From Ruoffia tabacinasalis (GTDB taxonomy: Bacteria > Bacillota > Bacilli > Lactobacillales > Aerococcaceae): a stretch of 64,000 bases of DNA. Each line of letters begins with the position of its first letter. Within the stretch, counting starts at the first letter, position 1. The stretch spans positions 29,125 to 93,124 of the forward strand of contig NZ_VBSP01000003.1 of the NCBI RefSeq assembly GCF_005864045.1. Reading direction: 5' to 3'. The translations under genes were made by a program, and so were the position numbers. Positions 1-9,244 of the stretch are shown in pieces. The notes under the pieces are model-generated. The model was given only the letters and a program-made list of their open reading frames with translations, was not told the DNA's origin and did no database searches.

Positions 1-1
1 A

Positions 2-1006
2 TCTGCCGTAGCATTAATGGCTACAGGAGTTGCATTACCAACGATGGTGGCAGCGCAAGAAGAGTTCTCTGCTATTATGATTACGGATATTGGTGGGGTG
101 GATGACAAATCATTTAACCAATCAGCATGGGAAGGATTAACTGCATGGGGTGAAGAGCACGGTAAAGAACGTGGAGTGAGTGGATATGACTACTTACAAT
201 CAAACAGTGACTCAGACTTTGTTACAAACATTAACACGGCTTTATCATCAAACTTTGATATAATTTTCGGTATTGGATTTAAATTAGAGCCAGCGATTAA
301 TGATATGGCTCAACAATATCCAGATCGTCATTTCGCAATCGTTGATGCTGTTGTAGACCAACCAAATGTGGCTTCATTAAACTTTAAAGACCATGAAGCA
401 GCATTCTTAGCTGGTGTCGCAGCTGCATTAACAACTGAAACAGATCACCTAGGTTTTGTTGGTGGAGTTGAAGGGGTTGTTATTGACCGCTTTGAAGCGG
501 GATTCGTTGCAGGAGCACAAGCAATTAACCCAGATATCGAATTTTCTGTTGAATACGCAGGTAGCTTCGGTGATGCTTCACGAGGTAAACAAATTGCAGC
601 AGCAATGTACGCGAACGATGCAGATATTATCTTCCATGCATCTGGAGATACAGGGAATGGAGTATTCTCAGAGGCAAAAGACTTAGTAACAAACGACCCT
701 TCACGTAATTTATGGGTAATCGGGGTTGACCGTGACCAAGCAGAAGAAGGTATCGTAACTGTTGATGGAGAAGAACGCCACTTAACATTAACTTCTACAT
801 TAAAACAAGTTGGAGACGCAGTGAAACAATTCGCTGAGCAAACTGAAGCCGATGGCTTTACCGCTGGTAACACTGTCTATGGTTTAGCAGACGGTGGAGT
901 TGAATTAACTGAAGGTCAATTAACTGACGAAGTTAAAGAAACAATTGAAGAATACCGTCAACAAATTGTTAATGGGGAAATTGAAGTTCCAGAAACGCCA
1001 GAATAA
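2..1006 (+). CDS. BMP-family nucleoside substrate-binding protein (5' end outside window)
   Basis: Extracellular substrate-binding protein of the basic membrane protein (BMP/PnrA/TmpC) family, which binds purine or other nucleosides for an ABC importer. The frame is open to the left edge, and the residues before the first ATG at 17 read as the hydrophobic core of a signal peptide, so the true start lies upstream. The signal peptide ends in an Ala-rich site (VAA before QEE), and no lipobox cysteine is visible. The mature part has family segments such as GGVDDKSFNQSAWEG, IIFGIGFKLEPAI and GFVGGVEGVVIDRFEAGF. It is a close paralogue of the next gene (1114-2142), so a tandem duplication is likely. 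No terminator separates the two. The importer NupOPQ follows at 2394-5991 and is the likely partner. The family call is firm; the exact nucleoside is not known. Confidence 0.92.
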   Translation, partial: SAVALMATGVALPTMVAAQEEFSAIMITDIGGVDDKSFNQSAWEGLTAWGEEHGKERGVSGYDYLQSNSDSDFVTNINTALSSNFDIIFGIGFKLEPAINDMAQQYPDRHFAIVDAVVDQPNVASLNFKDHEAAFLAGVAAALTTETDHLGFVGGVEGVVIDRFEAGFVAGAQAINPDIEFSVEYAGSFGDASRGKQIAAAMYANDADIIFHASGDTGNGVFSEAKDLVTNDPSRNLWVIGVDRDQAEEGIVTVDGEERHLTLTSTLKQVGDAVKQFAEQTEADGFTAGNTVYGLADGGVELTEGQLTDEVKETIEEYRQQIVNGEIEVPETPE

Positions 1007-1052
1007 AACACGAACAATAACGGCATAATTAAAGAGATAATACGTCAAACTA

Positions 1053-1081
1053 TTGAGAGCTCGTTTTTTATAACCTATAAT
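1053..1081 (+). promoter_or_regulatory. Promoter for second BMP gene
   Basis: TTGAGA (1053-1058), a 17-nt spacer and TATAAT (1076-1081) form a near-consensus sigma-A promoter in the 107-bp gap between the two BMP genes. It suggests that the second paralogue can be transcribed on its own. Confidence 0.6.
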
Positions 1082-1113
1082 ACCTTTAGACATTAACTAA
1101 GGGAGGAAATACA

Positions 1114-2142
1114 TTGAACAAATTACTTAAATTATCAACAATTACTTTACTTGCCGGAGGATTAGCTTCTCCAATTTTTGCTAACGCACAAGAAGATTTT
1201 AGTGCAATCATGATTACTGACCAAGGTGGGGTAGATGATAAATCATTTAACCAATCTGCATGGGAAGGTTTACAACTATGGGGAGAAGAGAATGGCCTAG
1301 AAAGAGGTACTTCTGGTTTTGATTATTTAGAATCAGCAACTGACTCAGACTACATTACTAACTTAAACACGGCGGTTCAAAGTGGTTTTGATTTAATTTA
1401 TGGAGTAGGGTTCAAATTAGAAGCAGCGATTAATGATATTGCTCAACAATATCCAGATCAACAGTTTGCGATTATTGACTCTGTAGTGGACCAACCAAAT
1501 GTTGCTTCTATTAATTTCCAAGACAATGAAGCAGCTTTTCTAGCTGGTGTTGCTGCAGCTTCTACAACTGAAACAAATAAAATTGGATTTATTGGTGGAG
1601 TTGAAGGTGTTGTCATTGACCGTTTCGAAGCTGGCTTTGTAGCTGGTGCTGAAACTGTAAATCCTGACGTTGAAATTACAATTGAATATGTTGGAAGCTT
1701 TGCTGACGCACCACGTGGTCGTCAAATAGCAGCAGCTATGTATGCAGCTGATACTGATATTATTTTCCAAGCAGCTGGAGATTCAGGTAACGGAGTCTTC
1801 TCAGAAGCAAAAGACTTAGTTTCTGCTGACCCAGACCGTAATATTTGGGTTATCGGTGCAGACATGGATCAAGACGCTGAGGGGATCATTGAAATCGATG
1901 GAGAAGAACGTGGATTAACTTTAACTTCTACGTTAAAACAAATCGGTGATTCGATTCAATTATTTACAAACGAAACAAAAGCAGGTAATTTCGAAGCTGG
2001 AACACATGTCTTTGGATTAGCTGATGGTGGAGTTGACTTAGCTGAAGGAAATCTTTCAGAAGAAGTTCTAACAACAGTAAATGATTACCGTCAACAAATT
2101 ATTGATGGTGAAATTGAAGTCCCAGAAACTCCTGAAAACTAA
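1114..2142 (+). CDS. BMP-family nucleoside substrate-binding protein
   Basis: Second BMP/PnrA-like substrate-binding protein, 342 aa, full length for the family. It starts at a TTG (1114) preceded by a strong GGGAGG. The N-terminus is a classical signal peptide: two Lys, a hydrophobic core and a type I-like site ANA before QED. There is no cysteine where a lipoprotein would be lipidated, which is unusual for a Gram-positive ABC binding protein. Family motifs are GGVDDKSFNQSAWEG and GFIGGVEGVVIDRFEAGF. The central and C-terminal parts are very similar to the preceding gene, while the N-terminal halves differ more. It is followed by a strong terminator and then the NupOPQ importer genes under their own promoter. 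Likely role: capture of nucleosides at the cell surface. The substrate is inferred from family and context. Confidence 0.93.
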   Translation: MNKLLKLSTITLLAGGLASPIFANAQEDFSAIMITDQGGVDDKSFNQSAWEGLQLWGEENGLERGTSGFDYLESATDSDYITNLNTAVQSGFDLIYGVGFKLEAAINDIAQQYPDQQFAIIDSVVDQPNVASINFQDNEAAFLAGVAAASTTETNKIGFIGGVEGVVIDRFEAGFVAGAETVNPDVEITIEYVGSFADAPRGRQIAAAMYAADTDIIFQAAGDSGNGVFSEAKDLVSADPDRNIWVIGADMDQDAEGIIEIDGEERGLTLTSTLKQIGDSIQLFTNETKAGNFEAGTHVFGLADGGVDLAEGNLSEEVLTTVNDYRQQIIDGEIEVPETPEN

Positions 2143-2158
2143 TAGTTTTTTAAGTAAA

Positions 2159-2186
2159 GGGCGCCTCGCGGAGGTGCCCTTTTTTT
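2159..2186 (+). terminator. Rho-independent terminator after BMP genes
   Basis: Nine-bp stem (GGGCGCCTC with GAGGTGCCC, one G-U), GCG loop, then seven T. It separates the binding-protein genes from the importer genes. Confidence 0.9.
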
Positions 2187-2278
2187 ATGAGGATTTACCA
2201 TTATAGAACATGGAAAATTAAAAAACACTGTGAAATTACTAATTTGGATAAGTACAAACACTAATTTTTTTACAAAAA

Positions 2279-2306
2279 TTGCAATTATAGAATACTTTAA
2301 TATGAT
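2279..2306 (+). promoter_or_regulatory. Possible nupOPQ promoter
   Basis: TTGCAA (2279-2284), 16-nt spacer, TATGAT (2301-2306) in the 207-bp AT-rich gap before the ABC operon. Other -10-like sequences occur nearby (TATGAT at 2346), so the assignment is tentative. No riboswitch or clear operator was recognised in this gap. Confidence 0.35.
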
Positions 2307-2393
2307 TTTTACTATGCTTTTTTAGTATACTTGTCTATAATTATATATGATAACCGATTGCAAAATTATAAGTATAGAATGTGAGGAGCAATT

Positions 2394-3953
2394 ATGACAG
2401 ATACAAATGTACCTGTAATTGAGATGCGTGACATTTCCAAAAAATTTGGTGAGTTCTACGCGAACAAAAATATCAATTTACAGTTGAAAAAAGGTGAAAT
2501 TCATGCCTTATTAGGGGAGAACGGAGCAGGAAAATCAACATTAATGAATATTCTCTCTGGTTTATTAGAACCTACATCAGGTGATATTTACATGGGAGGA
2601 GAAGTTGTTCAAATTGATTCTCCAACCAAAGCCAACCAACTTGGAATCGGGATGGTTCACCAACATTTTATGTTGATTGATGCTTTTATGGTCGTTGAAA
2701 ACATTATATTGGGTGAAGAACCTGTCTCAGGTCTAACAATTGATAAAGGAACAGCTCAGAAAAAAATCGAAGAAATTTCTCAACAATATGGTTTGAGTGT
2801 CGATCCTTCAGCTCGTATTTCATCTATTAGTGTAGGAATGCAACAGCGTGTTGAGATTCTTAAAGTGCTTTATCGTGGGGCAGACATTTTGATTTTTGAT
2901 GAGCCGACTGCGTCACTAACGCCTCAAGAAGTGACAGATTTAATGATAACATTGCGTAAATTAGCAGAAGAAGGTAAGTCAATTATTATCATCACACATA
3001 AGTTAGATGAAATTAAACAAGTTGCCGATCGCTGTACTGTTATTCGTCGTGGTCAATCAATTGATACCGTTGATGTAGCAACAACAACATCTAATGAGTT
3101 AGCTGATATGATGGTTGGTCGTGCGGTGTCATTTACTACTGAAAAAACACCTGCAAATCCATCGGATACTATTATAGATATCAAATCACTTAATGTATTG
3201 GATGAACGCGGTATAAAAGCGGTTGAGGATCTCTCATTTAATGTTCGCAAAGGTGAAATTGTTGGTATTGCGGGGATTGATGGGAATGGTCAATCAGAAT
3301 TAATTCTTGCAATGACAGGATTAATGCCAGTTGAGTCAGGTCAAATTCTCTTCGAAGGGGAAGATATTACAAGCCTTTCACCGAGAGATGTGAATGAAAG
3401 TGGCATTGCACATATTCCAGAAGACCGTCATAAGTATGGTTTAATTCTAGATATGCAATTAGAAAGTAATATGGTATTAAAAAACTATTACGCGAAACCT
3501 TATTCAAGTAATGGATTATTACATTTTAGTAAAATTGAACAACAAGCGAGAAAATTAATTGAAACTTACGATGTAAGAACAACTTCTGAGAAAGCTTTTG
3601 CTAGATCACTATCTGGAGGTAATCAACAGAAAGCGATTATTGCTAGAGAAATAGATAGTGATCCTAAATTCTTAATTGCAGCAAACCCAACCCGTGGATT
3701 AGATGTGGGAGCGATTGAATTTATTCATAAAGAATTAATTAACGAACGTGATAAAGATAAAGGTGTTCTATTAATGAGTTTCGAACTTGATGAGATATTA
3801 AATGTAACTGATAGAGTTCTAGTCATGTTTGATGGAAAGATTGTTGCGGACATTCCAACACATGAAACAAATGAACGTGAGTTAGGATTGATGATGGCGG
3901 GAACACCATTTTCAGAAATTGAAGCGGCTCGTCAGGAAGGAAGTGTTGTATAG
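2394..3953 (+). CDS. nupO: Nucleoside ABC importer ATP-binding protein
   Basis: ATPase subunit with two fused ABC domains (519 aa), the form typical of the ribose/nucleoside (CUT2-like) importers; orthologous to Bacillus NupO (YufO). The first domain has Walker A GENGAGKST, signature SVGMQQ and Walker B ILIFDEPTA. The second domain has the family's degenerate Walker A (GIDGNGQSEL) and signature LSGGNQQK, so one site is probably non-hydrolytic, as is usual here. The RBS is GAGGAG before ATG 2394. Its stop TAG overlaps the GTG of nupP by one base (TAGTG), so the three importer genes are translationally coupled. It powers uptake of nucleosides delivered by the BMP proteins just upstream. Confidence 0.95.
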   Translation: MTDTNVPVIEMRDISKKFGEFYANKNINLQLKKGEIHALLGENGAGKSTLMNILSGLLEPTSGDIYMGGEVVQIDSPTKANQLGIGMVHQHFMLIDAFMVVENIILGEEPVSGLTIDKGTAQKKIEEISQQYGLSVDPSARISSISVGMQQRVEILKVLYRGADILIFDEPTASLTPQEVTDLMITLRKLAEEGKSIIIITHKLDEIKQVADRCTVIRRGQSIDTVDVATTTSNELADMMVGRAVSFTTEKTPANPSDTIIDIKSLNVLDERGIKAVEDLSFNVRKGEIVGIAGIDGNGQSELILAMTGLMPVESGQILFEGEDITSLSPRDVNESGIAHIPEDRHKYGLILDMQLESNMVLKNYYAKPYSSNGLLHFSKIEQQARKLIETYDVRTTSEKAFARSLSGGNQQKAIIAREIDSDPKFLIAANPTRGLDVGAIEFIHKELINERDKDKGVLLMSFELDEILNVTDRVLVMFDGKIVADIPTHETNERELGLMMAGTPFSEIEAARQEGSVV

Positions 3954-5038
3954 TGAAGTCAAATATTAGACAAATTATGGTCCCATTACTATCAATCGTT
4001 ATTGGACTTGTCTTTGGTGCAATTATTATGTTGGTTTTTGGTTATAATCCAATTGAAGGTTATAAAGCTTTACTTACAGGAGCATTAGGAAATCCATTTA
4101 ATATTGGACAAACAATTCGTGCAGCAACTCCCTTAATCTTTACTGGTTTAGGTTTTGCGGTAGCTTATACGGCTGGATTCTTTAATATTGGTTTAGCTGG
4201 TCAAGCCTTAGCAGGTTGGTTAGTATCAGTATGGATTGGTATATCATTACCTGATTCACCAGGTTGGCTTGTCTTACCGCTTGCAATACTTGGTGGAACG
4301 ATTGCTGGTGCTTTATGGGCTGGAATTGCCGGAGTTTTAAAAGCATTCTTTGATACCAGTGAAGTTATCGTAACAATTATGTTAAACTATGTAGCCATTT
4401 ATATTTCTGATCATATTATTCGTAACGTAATCACTGATCGCGCAGATGCAACGCCTTTCGTTGGGGAGAATGCATCATTACGCTTGCAATGGTTAACTGA
4501 TTTAACAAACGGGTCAACGATTCATGGTGGTATTTTCTTAGCCTTAATCTTTGCAGTTCTTGTATCAATTTTACTTCAAAGAACAACCGTTGGTTTCGAG
4601 TTGAGATCCGTTGGTTTCAATAAGCATGCTGCGAATTACGCAGGTATGAATGCGAAACGTAATATTATTTTAGCAATGTTATTATCTGGAGGATTAGCTG
4701 GATTAGGTGGAGTTATGAACGGCTTAGGCGAGTTTAGAAACGTCTTCTTAACGAACGGTGTTGCTCCAGCCATTGGTTTTGATGGACTTGCTGTAGCATT
4801 ATTAGGTGGTCTGAATCCAATCGGAATTATCTTTGCAAGTCTTTTATTTGGTGGGTTAAAAACAGGTGGAACGATTATGCCACTTATGGCAGGGGTTCCT
4901 TCTGAAATTGTTGATATTGCAACGGCGGCAATTATCTTCTTCGTAGGTGCTAACTATGTTATTACTTATTTTATGGATCGTCGTGAGAAATCTAAATTAA
5001 GTAATACAGAAGTGATTGTACAAGGAGGAGATGAGTAA
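3953..5038 (+). CDS. nupP: Nucleoside ABC importer permease 1
   Basis: Integral membrane permease (361 aa, BPD_transp_2 family) pairing with NupQ to form the channel of the nucleoside importer. It starts at GTG 3953, overlapping the nupO stop. Many hydrophobic helices are visible, beginning with the segment around residues 8-30. The conserved region TSEVIVTIMLNYVA and the glycine-rich stretch near residues 240-260 (LSGGLAGLGGVMNGLGE) match this permease family. It ends in TAATG, overlapping the ATG of nupQ by one base. Assignment to NupP rather than NupQ rests on order and on the longer length, as in Bacillus. Confidence 0.93.
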   Translation: MKSNIRQIMVPLLSIVIGLVFGAIIMLVFGYNPIEGYKALLTGALGNPFNIGQTIRAATPLIFTGLGFAVAYTAGFFNIGLAGQALAGWLVSVWIGISLPDSPGWLVLPLAILGGTIAGALWAGIAGVLKAFFDTSEVIVTIMLNYVAIYISDHIIRNVITDRADATPFVGENASLRLQWLTDLTNGSTIHGGIFLALIFAVLVSILLQRTTVGFELRSVGFNKHAANYAGMNAKRNIILAMLLSGGLAGLGGVMNGLGEFRNVFLTNGVAPAIGFDGLAVALLGGLNPIGIIFASLLFGGLKTGGTIMPLMAGVPSEIVDIATAAIIFFVGANYVITYFMDRREKSKLSNTEVIVQGGDE

Positions 5039-5991
5039 TGGTCAATTTATTAGCATTAATTGTATCATCTACATTAGTATACTCAGCCCCGTTAATATTT
5101 ACGGCGATCGGTGGAGTATTTTCTGAACGAAGTGGTATTGTAAACGTTGGTTTGGAAGGTATTATGGTGATGGGAGCTTTCAGTTCCGTAGTTTTCAACC
5201 TATTTTATGCTGAAACATTTGGATCTTGGACTCCTTGGCTTGGTTTATTGGTTGGAGCCCTTGCGGGTGTATTCATTGCTGCAGTCCATGCTTTAGCAAC
5301 AGTAAATTTAAGAGCAGATCATATTATTTCAGGTACAGTTGTTAACTTAGCTGCTCCAGCTTTAGCTGTGTTCTTAACACGAGTTTTATTTGAACAAAGA
5401 GGACAAACAGACATTATTCGCGAATCATTTGGGTATTTTAATTTCCCACTTTTAAGTGATATCCCTGTTATTGGACGTATTTTCTTCCAATCAACTTCTT
5501 TACCAGCTTATGTAGGTATTATTGTTGCCTTTATCTGTTGGTTCTTCTTAGCGAGAACTCGCTTTGGATTAAGAATCCGAGCGGTTGGTGAGAATCCTCA
5601 AGCAGCAGATACAATGGGAATTAATGTTTACGCAATGAAATACGCTGGTGTACTACTTTCAGGTGTATTCGGTGGAATTGGGGGAGCGGTATTATCTCAA
5701 TCAATTTCATTAAACTTCTCTGTTTCTACTATTGCAGGACAAGGGTTTATGGCGATGGCGGCAATGATTTTTGGTAAATGGAATCCAGTAGGAGCTATGT
5801 TAGCTGCGATATTCTTTGGTTTTGCTCAAAGTTTATCAGTGGTTGGTTCTCAAATACCATTCATTGAATCAATCGATCCAGTATACTTACAAATCGCACC
5901 TTACATTATTACAATTATTGTACTTGTGAGCTTTGTAGGTAAAGCATCTGGTCCAGCTGCTAATGGTAAAACTTATATTAAATCTAAATAA
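5038..5991 (+). CDS. nupQ: Nucleoside ABC importer permease 2
   Basis: Second permease of the importer (317 aa, BPD_transp_2 family, NupQ/YufQ-like). The start ATG overlaps the nupP stop and has GGAGGAG upstream. Diagnostic segments are FTAIGGVFSERSGIVNVGLE near the N-terminus, NLRADHIISGTVVNLAAPA in the middle and LSGVFGGIGGAVLS later. It closes the operon and is followed by a terminator at 6005. With NupO, NupP and the BMP proteins it completes a nucleoside uptake system. Downstream metabolism could use DeoB and PunA encoded at 29.8-31.8 kb. Confidence 0.94.
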   Translation: MVNLLALIVSSTLVYSAPLIFTAIGGVFSERSGIVNVGLEGIMVMGAFSSVVFNLFYAETFGSWTPWLGLLVGALAGVFIAAVHALATVNLRADHIISGTVVNLAAPALAVFLTRVLFEQRGQTDIIRESFGYFNFPLLSDIPVIGRIFFQSTSLPAYVGIIVAFICWFFLARTRFGLRIRAVGENPQAADTMGINVYAMKYAGVLLSGVFGGIGGAVLSQSISLNFSVSTIAGQGFMAMAAMIFGKWNPVGAMLAAIFFGFAQSLSVVGSQIPFIESIDPVYLQIAPYIITIIVLVSFVGKASGPAANGKTYIKSK

Positions 5992-6004
5992 TACTTATAA
6001 AAAG

Positions 6005-6032
6005 CGGCCTACATTTGTAGTGCCGTTTTTTT
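6005..6032 (+). terminator. Terminator after nupOPQ
   Basis: CGGCCTAC pairs with GTAG-T-GCCG (one bulged T), four-base loop, then seven T. Confidence 0.8.
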
Positions 6033-6131
6033 GCATTATCAAAAGCAATTCTATGATATATATGTCTTAAATTTATAAGATTAAAACATGACAAAATACT
6101 TTACATTAGAGATTACTAACTTTAAATTCTA

Positions 6132-6140
6132 TGCTATAAT
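6132..6140 (+). promoter_or_regulatory. Extended -10 promoter for rodZ-pgsA
   Basis: TGCTATAAT is a perfect extended -10 element 40 bp before the rodZ start. No good -35 is seen at 17-bp spacing. Confidence 0.55.
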
Positions 6141-6179
6141 ACAAGAGTATAGATTTAGATACAAAGAGGAGTCTGTTTT

Positions 6180-7220
6180 ATGAGCGAATTGGGAACTAAA
6201 TTACGCGAAGCGCGTGTAGAAAAAGGTTACACCCTAAATACATTACAACAAATGACAAAAATTCAAAAAAAATATTTACAAGCCATTGAATTGGGTAATT
6301 ACGATGAAATGCCTGGCAGTTTTTATGTGCGAGCATTTATTAAGCAGTACGCTGATATGGTTGGCTTAGATGGTGATGAGTTATTAATTGAATATGAGGA
6401 TGAATTGTCTTCAAGTTCTGACAATTCAAACGATTCTGAAGATGTGGAAGGCGATAAAATTCCGAGTCGTGCAGAACGTTATGTTACTAATGAAAATAAT
6501 TCTTTTGATGCGGTCGTTGCTTATTTACCGGTCATCTTACTAGTAGCCATTGTAATTGGAATAATGATTGCTTTAGTCTTTGCGATTAATAGTATCGGTC
6601 AAAGTGATCAGCCGGCAGAATCAGTATCAAGTGAGACGTCGACAAGTATTGTGAGTGTTGTTGAACCGGAATCAGTTGAACAAGATGAGCTAGCAACAGA
6701 ATCAGGAGCTGAATCTGAAAGCACTACTGAAGAGCCAACACTTGGAGAGAACGATATAATGGTTGGAGATCAAGTATTAACATTAACTTCACAACCTGGT
6801 GAGGCTACGACTTATGAATTGAATGCACCGTTCTCAGAGTATACTTTTGAGTTTGAAGGAAATAACTTTGTGTGGGTTGGTGTATTTGAAGACGGTGTGA
6901 TTGTACAAGATACAACCATTGTTGAAGATGAAGTGTTAGAACATACTGTTACTCCAGGTACTCAAGAAGTTAGAATTTCCTTCGGATATCCTGAGGGAGC
7001 TAATTTATCAGTTAATGGTACGTTAATTGAGCCTCAAGGACAATACTTAACAGAGACGATGATCTTTACAGCAGCGGAAGAGAGTGAAGAAGCTGATACG
7101 GAAACTGAAGAGGATACAATCGAGTTAGATATACCAGAAGAAGATGCAGCTACTTCTGAAGAAGACTTTCAAGGACCCGCTGTATTAGCACCAGAAGATG
7201 GTACGGAGGGAGTTGAATAA
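6180..7220 (+). CDS. rodZ: RodZ-like cell-shape protein
   Basis: Membrane-anchored helix-turn-helix protein (346 aa) of the RodZ/YmfM family, a cytoskeleton-linked factor for rod or peripheral wall synthesis. Residues 1-75 form the cytoplasmic xenobiotic-response-type HTH (LGTKLREARVEKGYTL start). An acidic Ser-rich linker follows, then one transmembrane helix near residues 112-135. Outside is a Ser/Glu-rich spacer and a beta-domain (DUF4115-like, about 205-285) with an acidic tail. Position directly upstream of pgsA, cinA and recA matches ymfM in Bacillus. A good RBS (AGAGGAG) precedes ATG 6180. Only two bases separate its stop from pgsA. Confidence 0.88.
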   Translation: MSELGTKLREARVEKGYTLNTLQQMTKIQKKYLQAIELGNYDEMPGSFYVRAFIKQYADMVGLDGDELLIEYEDELSSSSDNSNDSEDVEGDKIPSRAERYVTNENNSFDAVVAYLPVILLVAIVIGIMIALVFAINSIGQSDQPAESVSSETSTSIVSVVEPESVEQDELATESGAESESTTEEPTLGENDIMVGDQVLTLTSQPGEATTYELNAPFSEYTFEFEGNNFVWVGVFEDGVIVQDTTIVEDEVLEHTVTPGTQEVRISFGYPEGANLSVNGTLIEPQGQYLTETMIFTAAEESEEADTETEEDTIELDIPEEDAATSEEDFQGPAVLAPEDGTEGVE

Positions 7221-7222
7221 TC

Positions 7223-7810
7223 ATGCTAATGAATATTGCTAACAAACTGACCGTAGCAAGAATGTTTTTAATTCCTGTGTTCATCATTTTAATGTATATA
7301 CCAAATCAATATGGCAATATTGATGTATTGGGAGCGAGTATTCCAGTCTTTCAATTTATCGCTGGTTTAGTATTTACAATTGCCAGTATTACTGATTATT
7401 TAGATGGCTACTTAGCTAGAAAACACAATTTAATTACATCATTTGGAGAGTTTTTTGATCCTATGGCAGATAAACTATTAGTTATTGCTGCTTTAATTAT
7501 GCTTGTTCAAGCAAATACAGTTCCAGGTTGGGTAGTCGTGATTATTGTAAGTCGCGAACTACTAGTTACTGGATTGCGAGTATTACTTGCAACTCAAAGC
7601 GGTAAAGTAATGGCTGCCGCATGGCCAGGAAAAATTAAAACATTTACTCAAATGTTTGCGATAATATTCTACTTATTTGACGATATTGGTTTTGCGTTAT
7701 TCAATATCCCTATTTCGACCATTTTAATTTACGTTTGTTTAATATTTACGGTATATTCTGGAGCAGAGTATTTTTATAAAGGTCGACATGTCTTTGCTGA
7801 CACGCAATAA
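7223..7810 (+). CDS. pgsA: CDP-diacylglycerol-glycerol-3-phosphate 3-phosphatidyltransferase
   Basis: Makes phosphatidylglycerol phosphate from CDP-diacylglycerol and glycerol-3-phosphate, the committed step to phosphatidylglycerol. The 195-aa protein is multi-helical and carries the complete CDP-alcohol phosphotransferase motif DG-x2-AR-x8-G-x3-D-x3-D, seen as DGYLARKHNL then FGEFFDPMADK (about residues 62-85). ATG 7223 is chosen because GGAGGG at 7205-7210, inside the end of rodZ, gives usable spacing. A second in-frame ATG at 7229 is further from the RBS. It is translationally coupled to rodZ. Confidence 0.96.
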   Translation: MLMNIANKLTVARMFLIPVFIILMYIPNQYGNIDVLGASIPVFQFIAGLVFTIASITDYLDGYLARKHNLITSFGEFFDPMADKLLVIAALIMLVQANTVPGWVVVIIVSRELLVTGLRVLLATQSGKVMAAAWPGKIKTFTQMFAIIFYLFDDIGFALFNIPISTILIYVCLIFTVYSGAEYFYKGRHVFADTQ

Positions 7811-7859
7811 ATTTTAAAAACTAATTCGTTTTAAATAAACAACAGCATATTATTTTTAG

Positions 7860-7907
7860 AACAATTTACTTCATGATAATCTTATCTGGGGTAAATTGTT
7901 TTATTTT
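7860..7907 (+). terminator. Probable terminator after pgsA
   Basis: A 10-bp perfect stem (AACAATTTAC with GTAAATTGTT) encloses a 21-nt loop that itself contains GATAA-TC-TTATC. It is followed by the T-rich TTATTTTT. The long loop lowers certainty. Confidence 0.55.
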
Positions 7908-7965
7908 TAAAATAAATTAATGGAATTGACCATTTTTCTTGTATATATATATAGGGGGAGTTTTT

Positions 7966-9222
7966 TTGAAGGCAGAAATTATAGCTGTAGGTACTGAATT
8001 ATTAATGGGATACATAGTGAATACGAATGCGAGTGATATCGCACAAGAATTACTAGATATTGGAATTGGGACGTATTATCAATCTGTTGTCGGAGATAAT
8101 AGTGACAGGATAAATGAAGCTTTAGAGATTGCATCTTCTAGATCTGATTTAATTTTTCTTTCTGGAGGTTTAGGGCCAACGGAAGACGATATTACAAAGC
8201 ATGTTTTGGCTGAATTTTTAGGTGAGGAATTATATCACGACAAGAAGCAACTCGAGAGAGTCGAAACTTATTTCAAAGATCAAAATCGTGAGATGACAAA
8301 GAATAATTATAGACAAGCTTTAACGATTAAAGGCGGAGAAACAATTCTTAACGATGTAGGACTAGCAGCTGGGTTAATCTACACGAAAGAAAAAGATAAT
8401 AAAACGATATATTACGTCGTTTTACCTGGCCCTCCATTTGAGATGAAGCATATGCTAAATGAACATGTCAAACCGTTTATTAGAAGTGTGATGGCTAAGC
8501 AAGGTGTTATTAGCTCTAAATACATTAATTTATATAGCGTAGGGGAATCTTTCGTTGCAGATAAACTGAGTGATTTAATTGAAACTCAAACAAACCCAAC
8601 GATAGCTATTTACGCTAAACCTAAACGTGTTACGGTTCGTTTAACATATAATTCTGAAACCTATGAAGAGTCCGAAGATGTTTTAGATGAATTAGCTGAA
8701 CAAATTCGTCAACGCTTTACGAAGAATTTTATTGGTTATGGGTCTGAGCAAACTTTTGAAAAATTCATTGTCGACGAATTAAGAAAACATAACAAAACAT
8801 TATCGGCAGCAGAAAGTTTAACGGGTGGATTAGTCCTAGAAAAGTTAACGAACACACCTGGTGCTGGGGATGTTATTGTTGGTGGGTTCGTCACTTATCA
8901 AACAGAACAAAAAGTCAAAATGCTTGGAATACCGGAAAGTATTATAAAAGAACATACAGTTGTTAGTGCTGAGGTGGCTAAAGAAATGGCTGAAAGAACG
9001 TTAAGTTTAACAGGAAGTGATTTAGCTATTTCTTTAACTGGTGTAGCCGGACCGAAATCTTTAGATGGCCATCCACTAGGCAAGGTCTTTGTTGCTTTAG
9101 CAGCAAAAAATCATCCAGTCCAAGTAGCAGAATTAAACATCTCAAATAAACCTAGAAATGTTGTAAGAGAAGTGGCAGAGTTTGAAGTTTTAAACTTAGT
9201 AAAAGAATTTTTAAATAAATAG
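7966..9222 (+). CDS. cinA: CinA: competence/damage-inducible protein, NMN deamidase
   Basis: Two-domain CinA (418 aa). The N-terminal MoCF-like COG1058 domain starts with [12 protein letters not shown] and has [11 protein letters not shown]. The C-terminal COG1546 domain (about residue 255 on, SAAESLTGG) is the pyridine-nucleotide/NMN deamidase type. TTG 7966 is the start because AGGGGGAG lies 7-14 bases before it and the N-terminus then matches the family exactly. An upstream in-frame TTG at 7939 would add nine unrelated residues. The gene sits immediately before recA, the usual order in Gram-positives, and its stop codon overlaps the recA LexA box. Confidence 0.95.
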   Translation: MKAEIIAVGTELLMGYIVNTNASDIAQELLDIGIGTYYQSVVGDNSDRINEALEIASSRSDLIFLSGGLGPTEDDITKHVLAEFLGEELYHDKKQLERVETYFKDQNREMTKNNYRQALTIKGGETILNDVGLAAGLIYTKEKDNKTIYYVVLPGPPFEMKHMLNEHVKPFIRSVMAKQGVISSKYINLYSVGESFVADKLSDLIETQTNPTIAIYAKPKRVTVRLTYNSETYEESEDVLDELAEQIRQRFTKNFIGYGSEQTFEKFIVDELRKHNKTLSAAESLTGGLVLEKLTNTPGAGDVIVGGFVTYQTEQKVKMLGIPESIIKEHTVVSAEVAKEMAERTLSLTGSDLAISLTGVAGPKSLDGHPLGKVFVALAAKNHPVQVAELNISNKPRNVVREVAEFEVLNLVKEFLNK

Positions 9223-9234
9223 AACATATGTTCG
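9221..9234 (+). promoter_or_regulatory. LexA (SOS) operator upstream of recA
   Basis: The 14-mer AGAACATATGTTCG matches the Gram-positive SOS box CGAACRNRYGTTCG at all but the first base. It ends 10 bp before the recA -35 and overlaps the cinA stop codon. It indicates DNA-damage control of recA. Confidence 0.85.
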
Positions 9235-9244
9235 TTTTTTTTGC

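Noticed and set aside
445..873. 142-codon open frame antisense to the first BMP gene
   Set aside because: It is a shadow of a strongly supported gene, with no RBS or recognisable protein features.
7939..7965. Upstream TTG start for CinA, and a promoter made of TTGACC (7926) and TATATA (7948)
   Set aside because: The TTG lies before the RBS and adds unrelated residues. The promoter would place the transcript start after the RBS of the accepted start.
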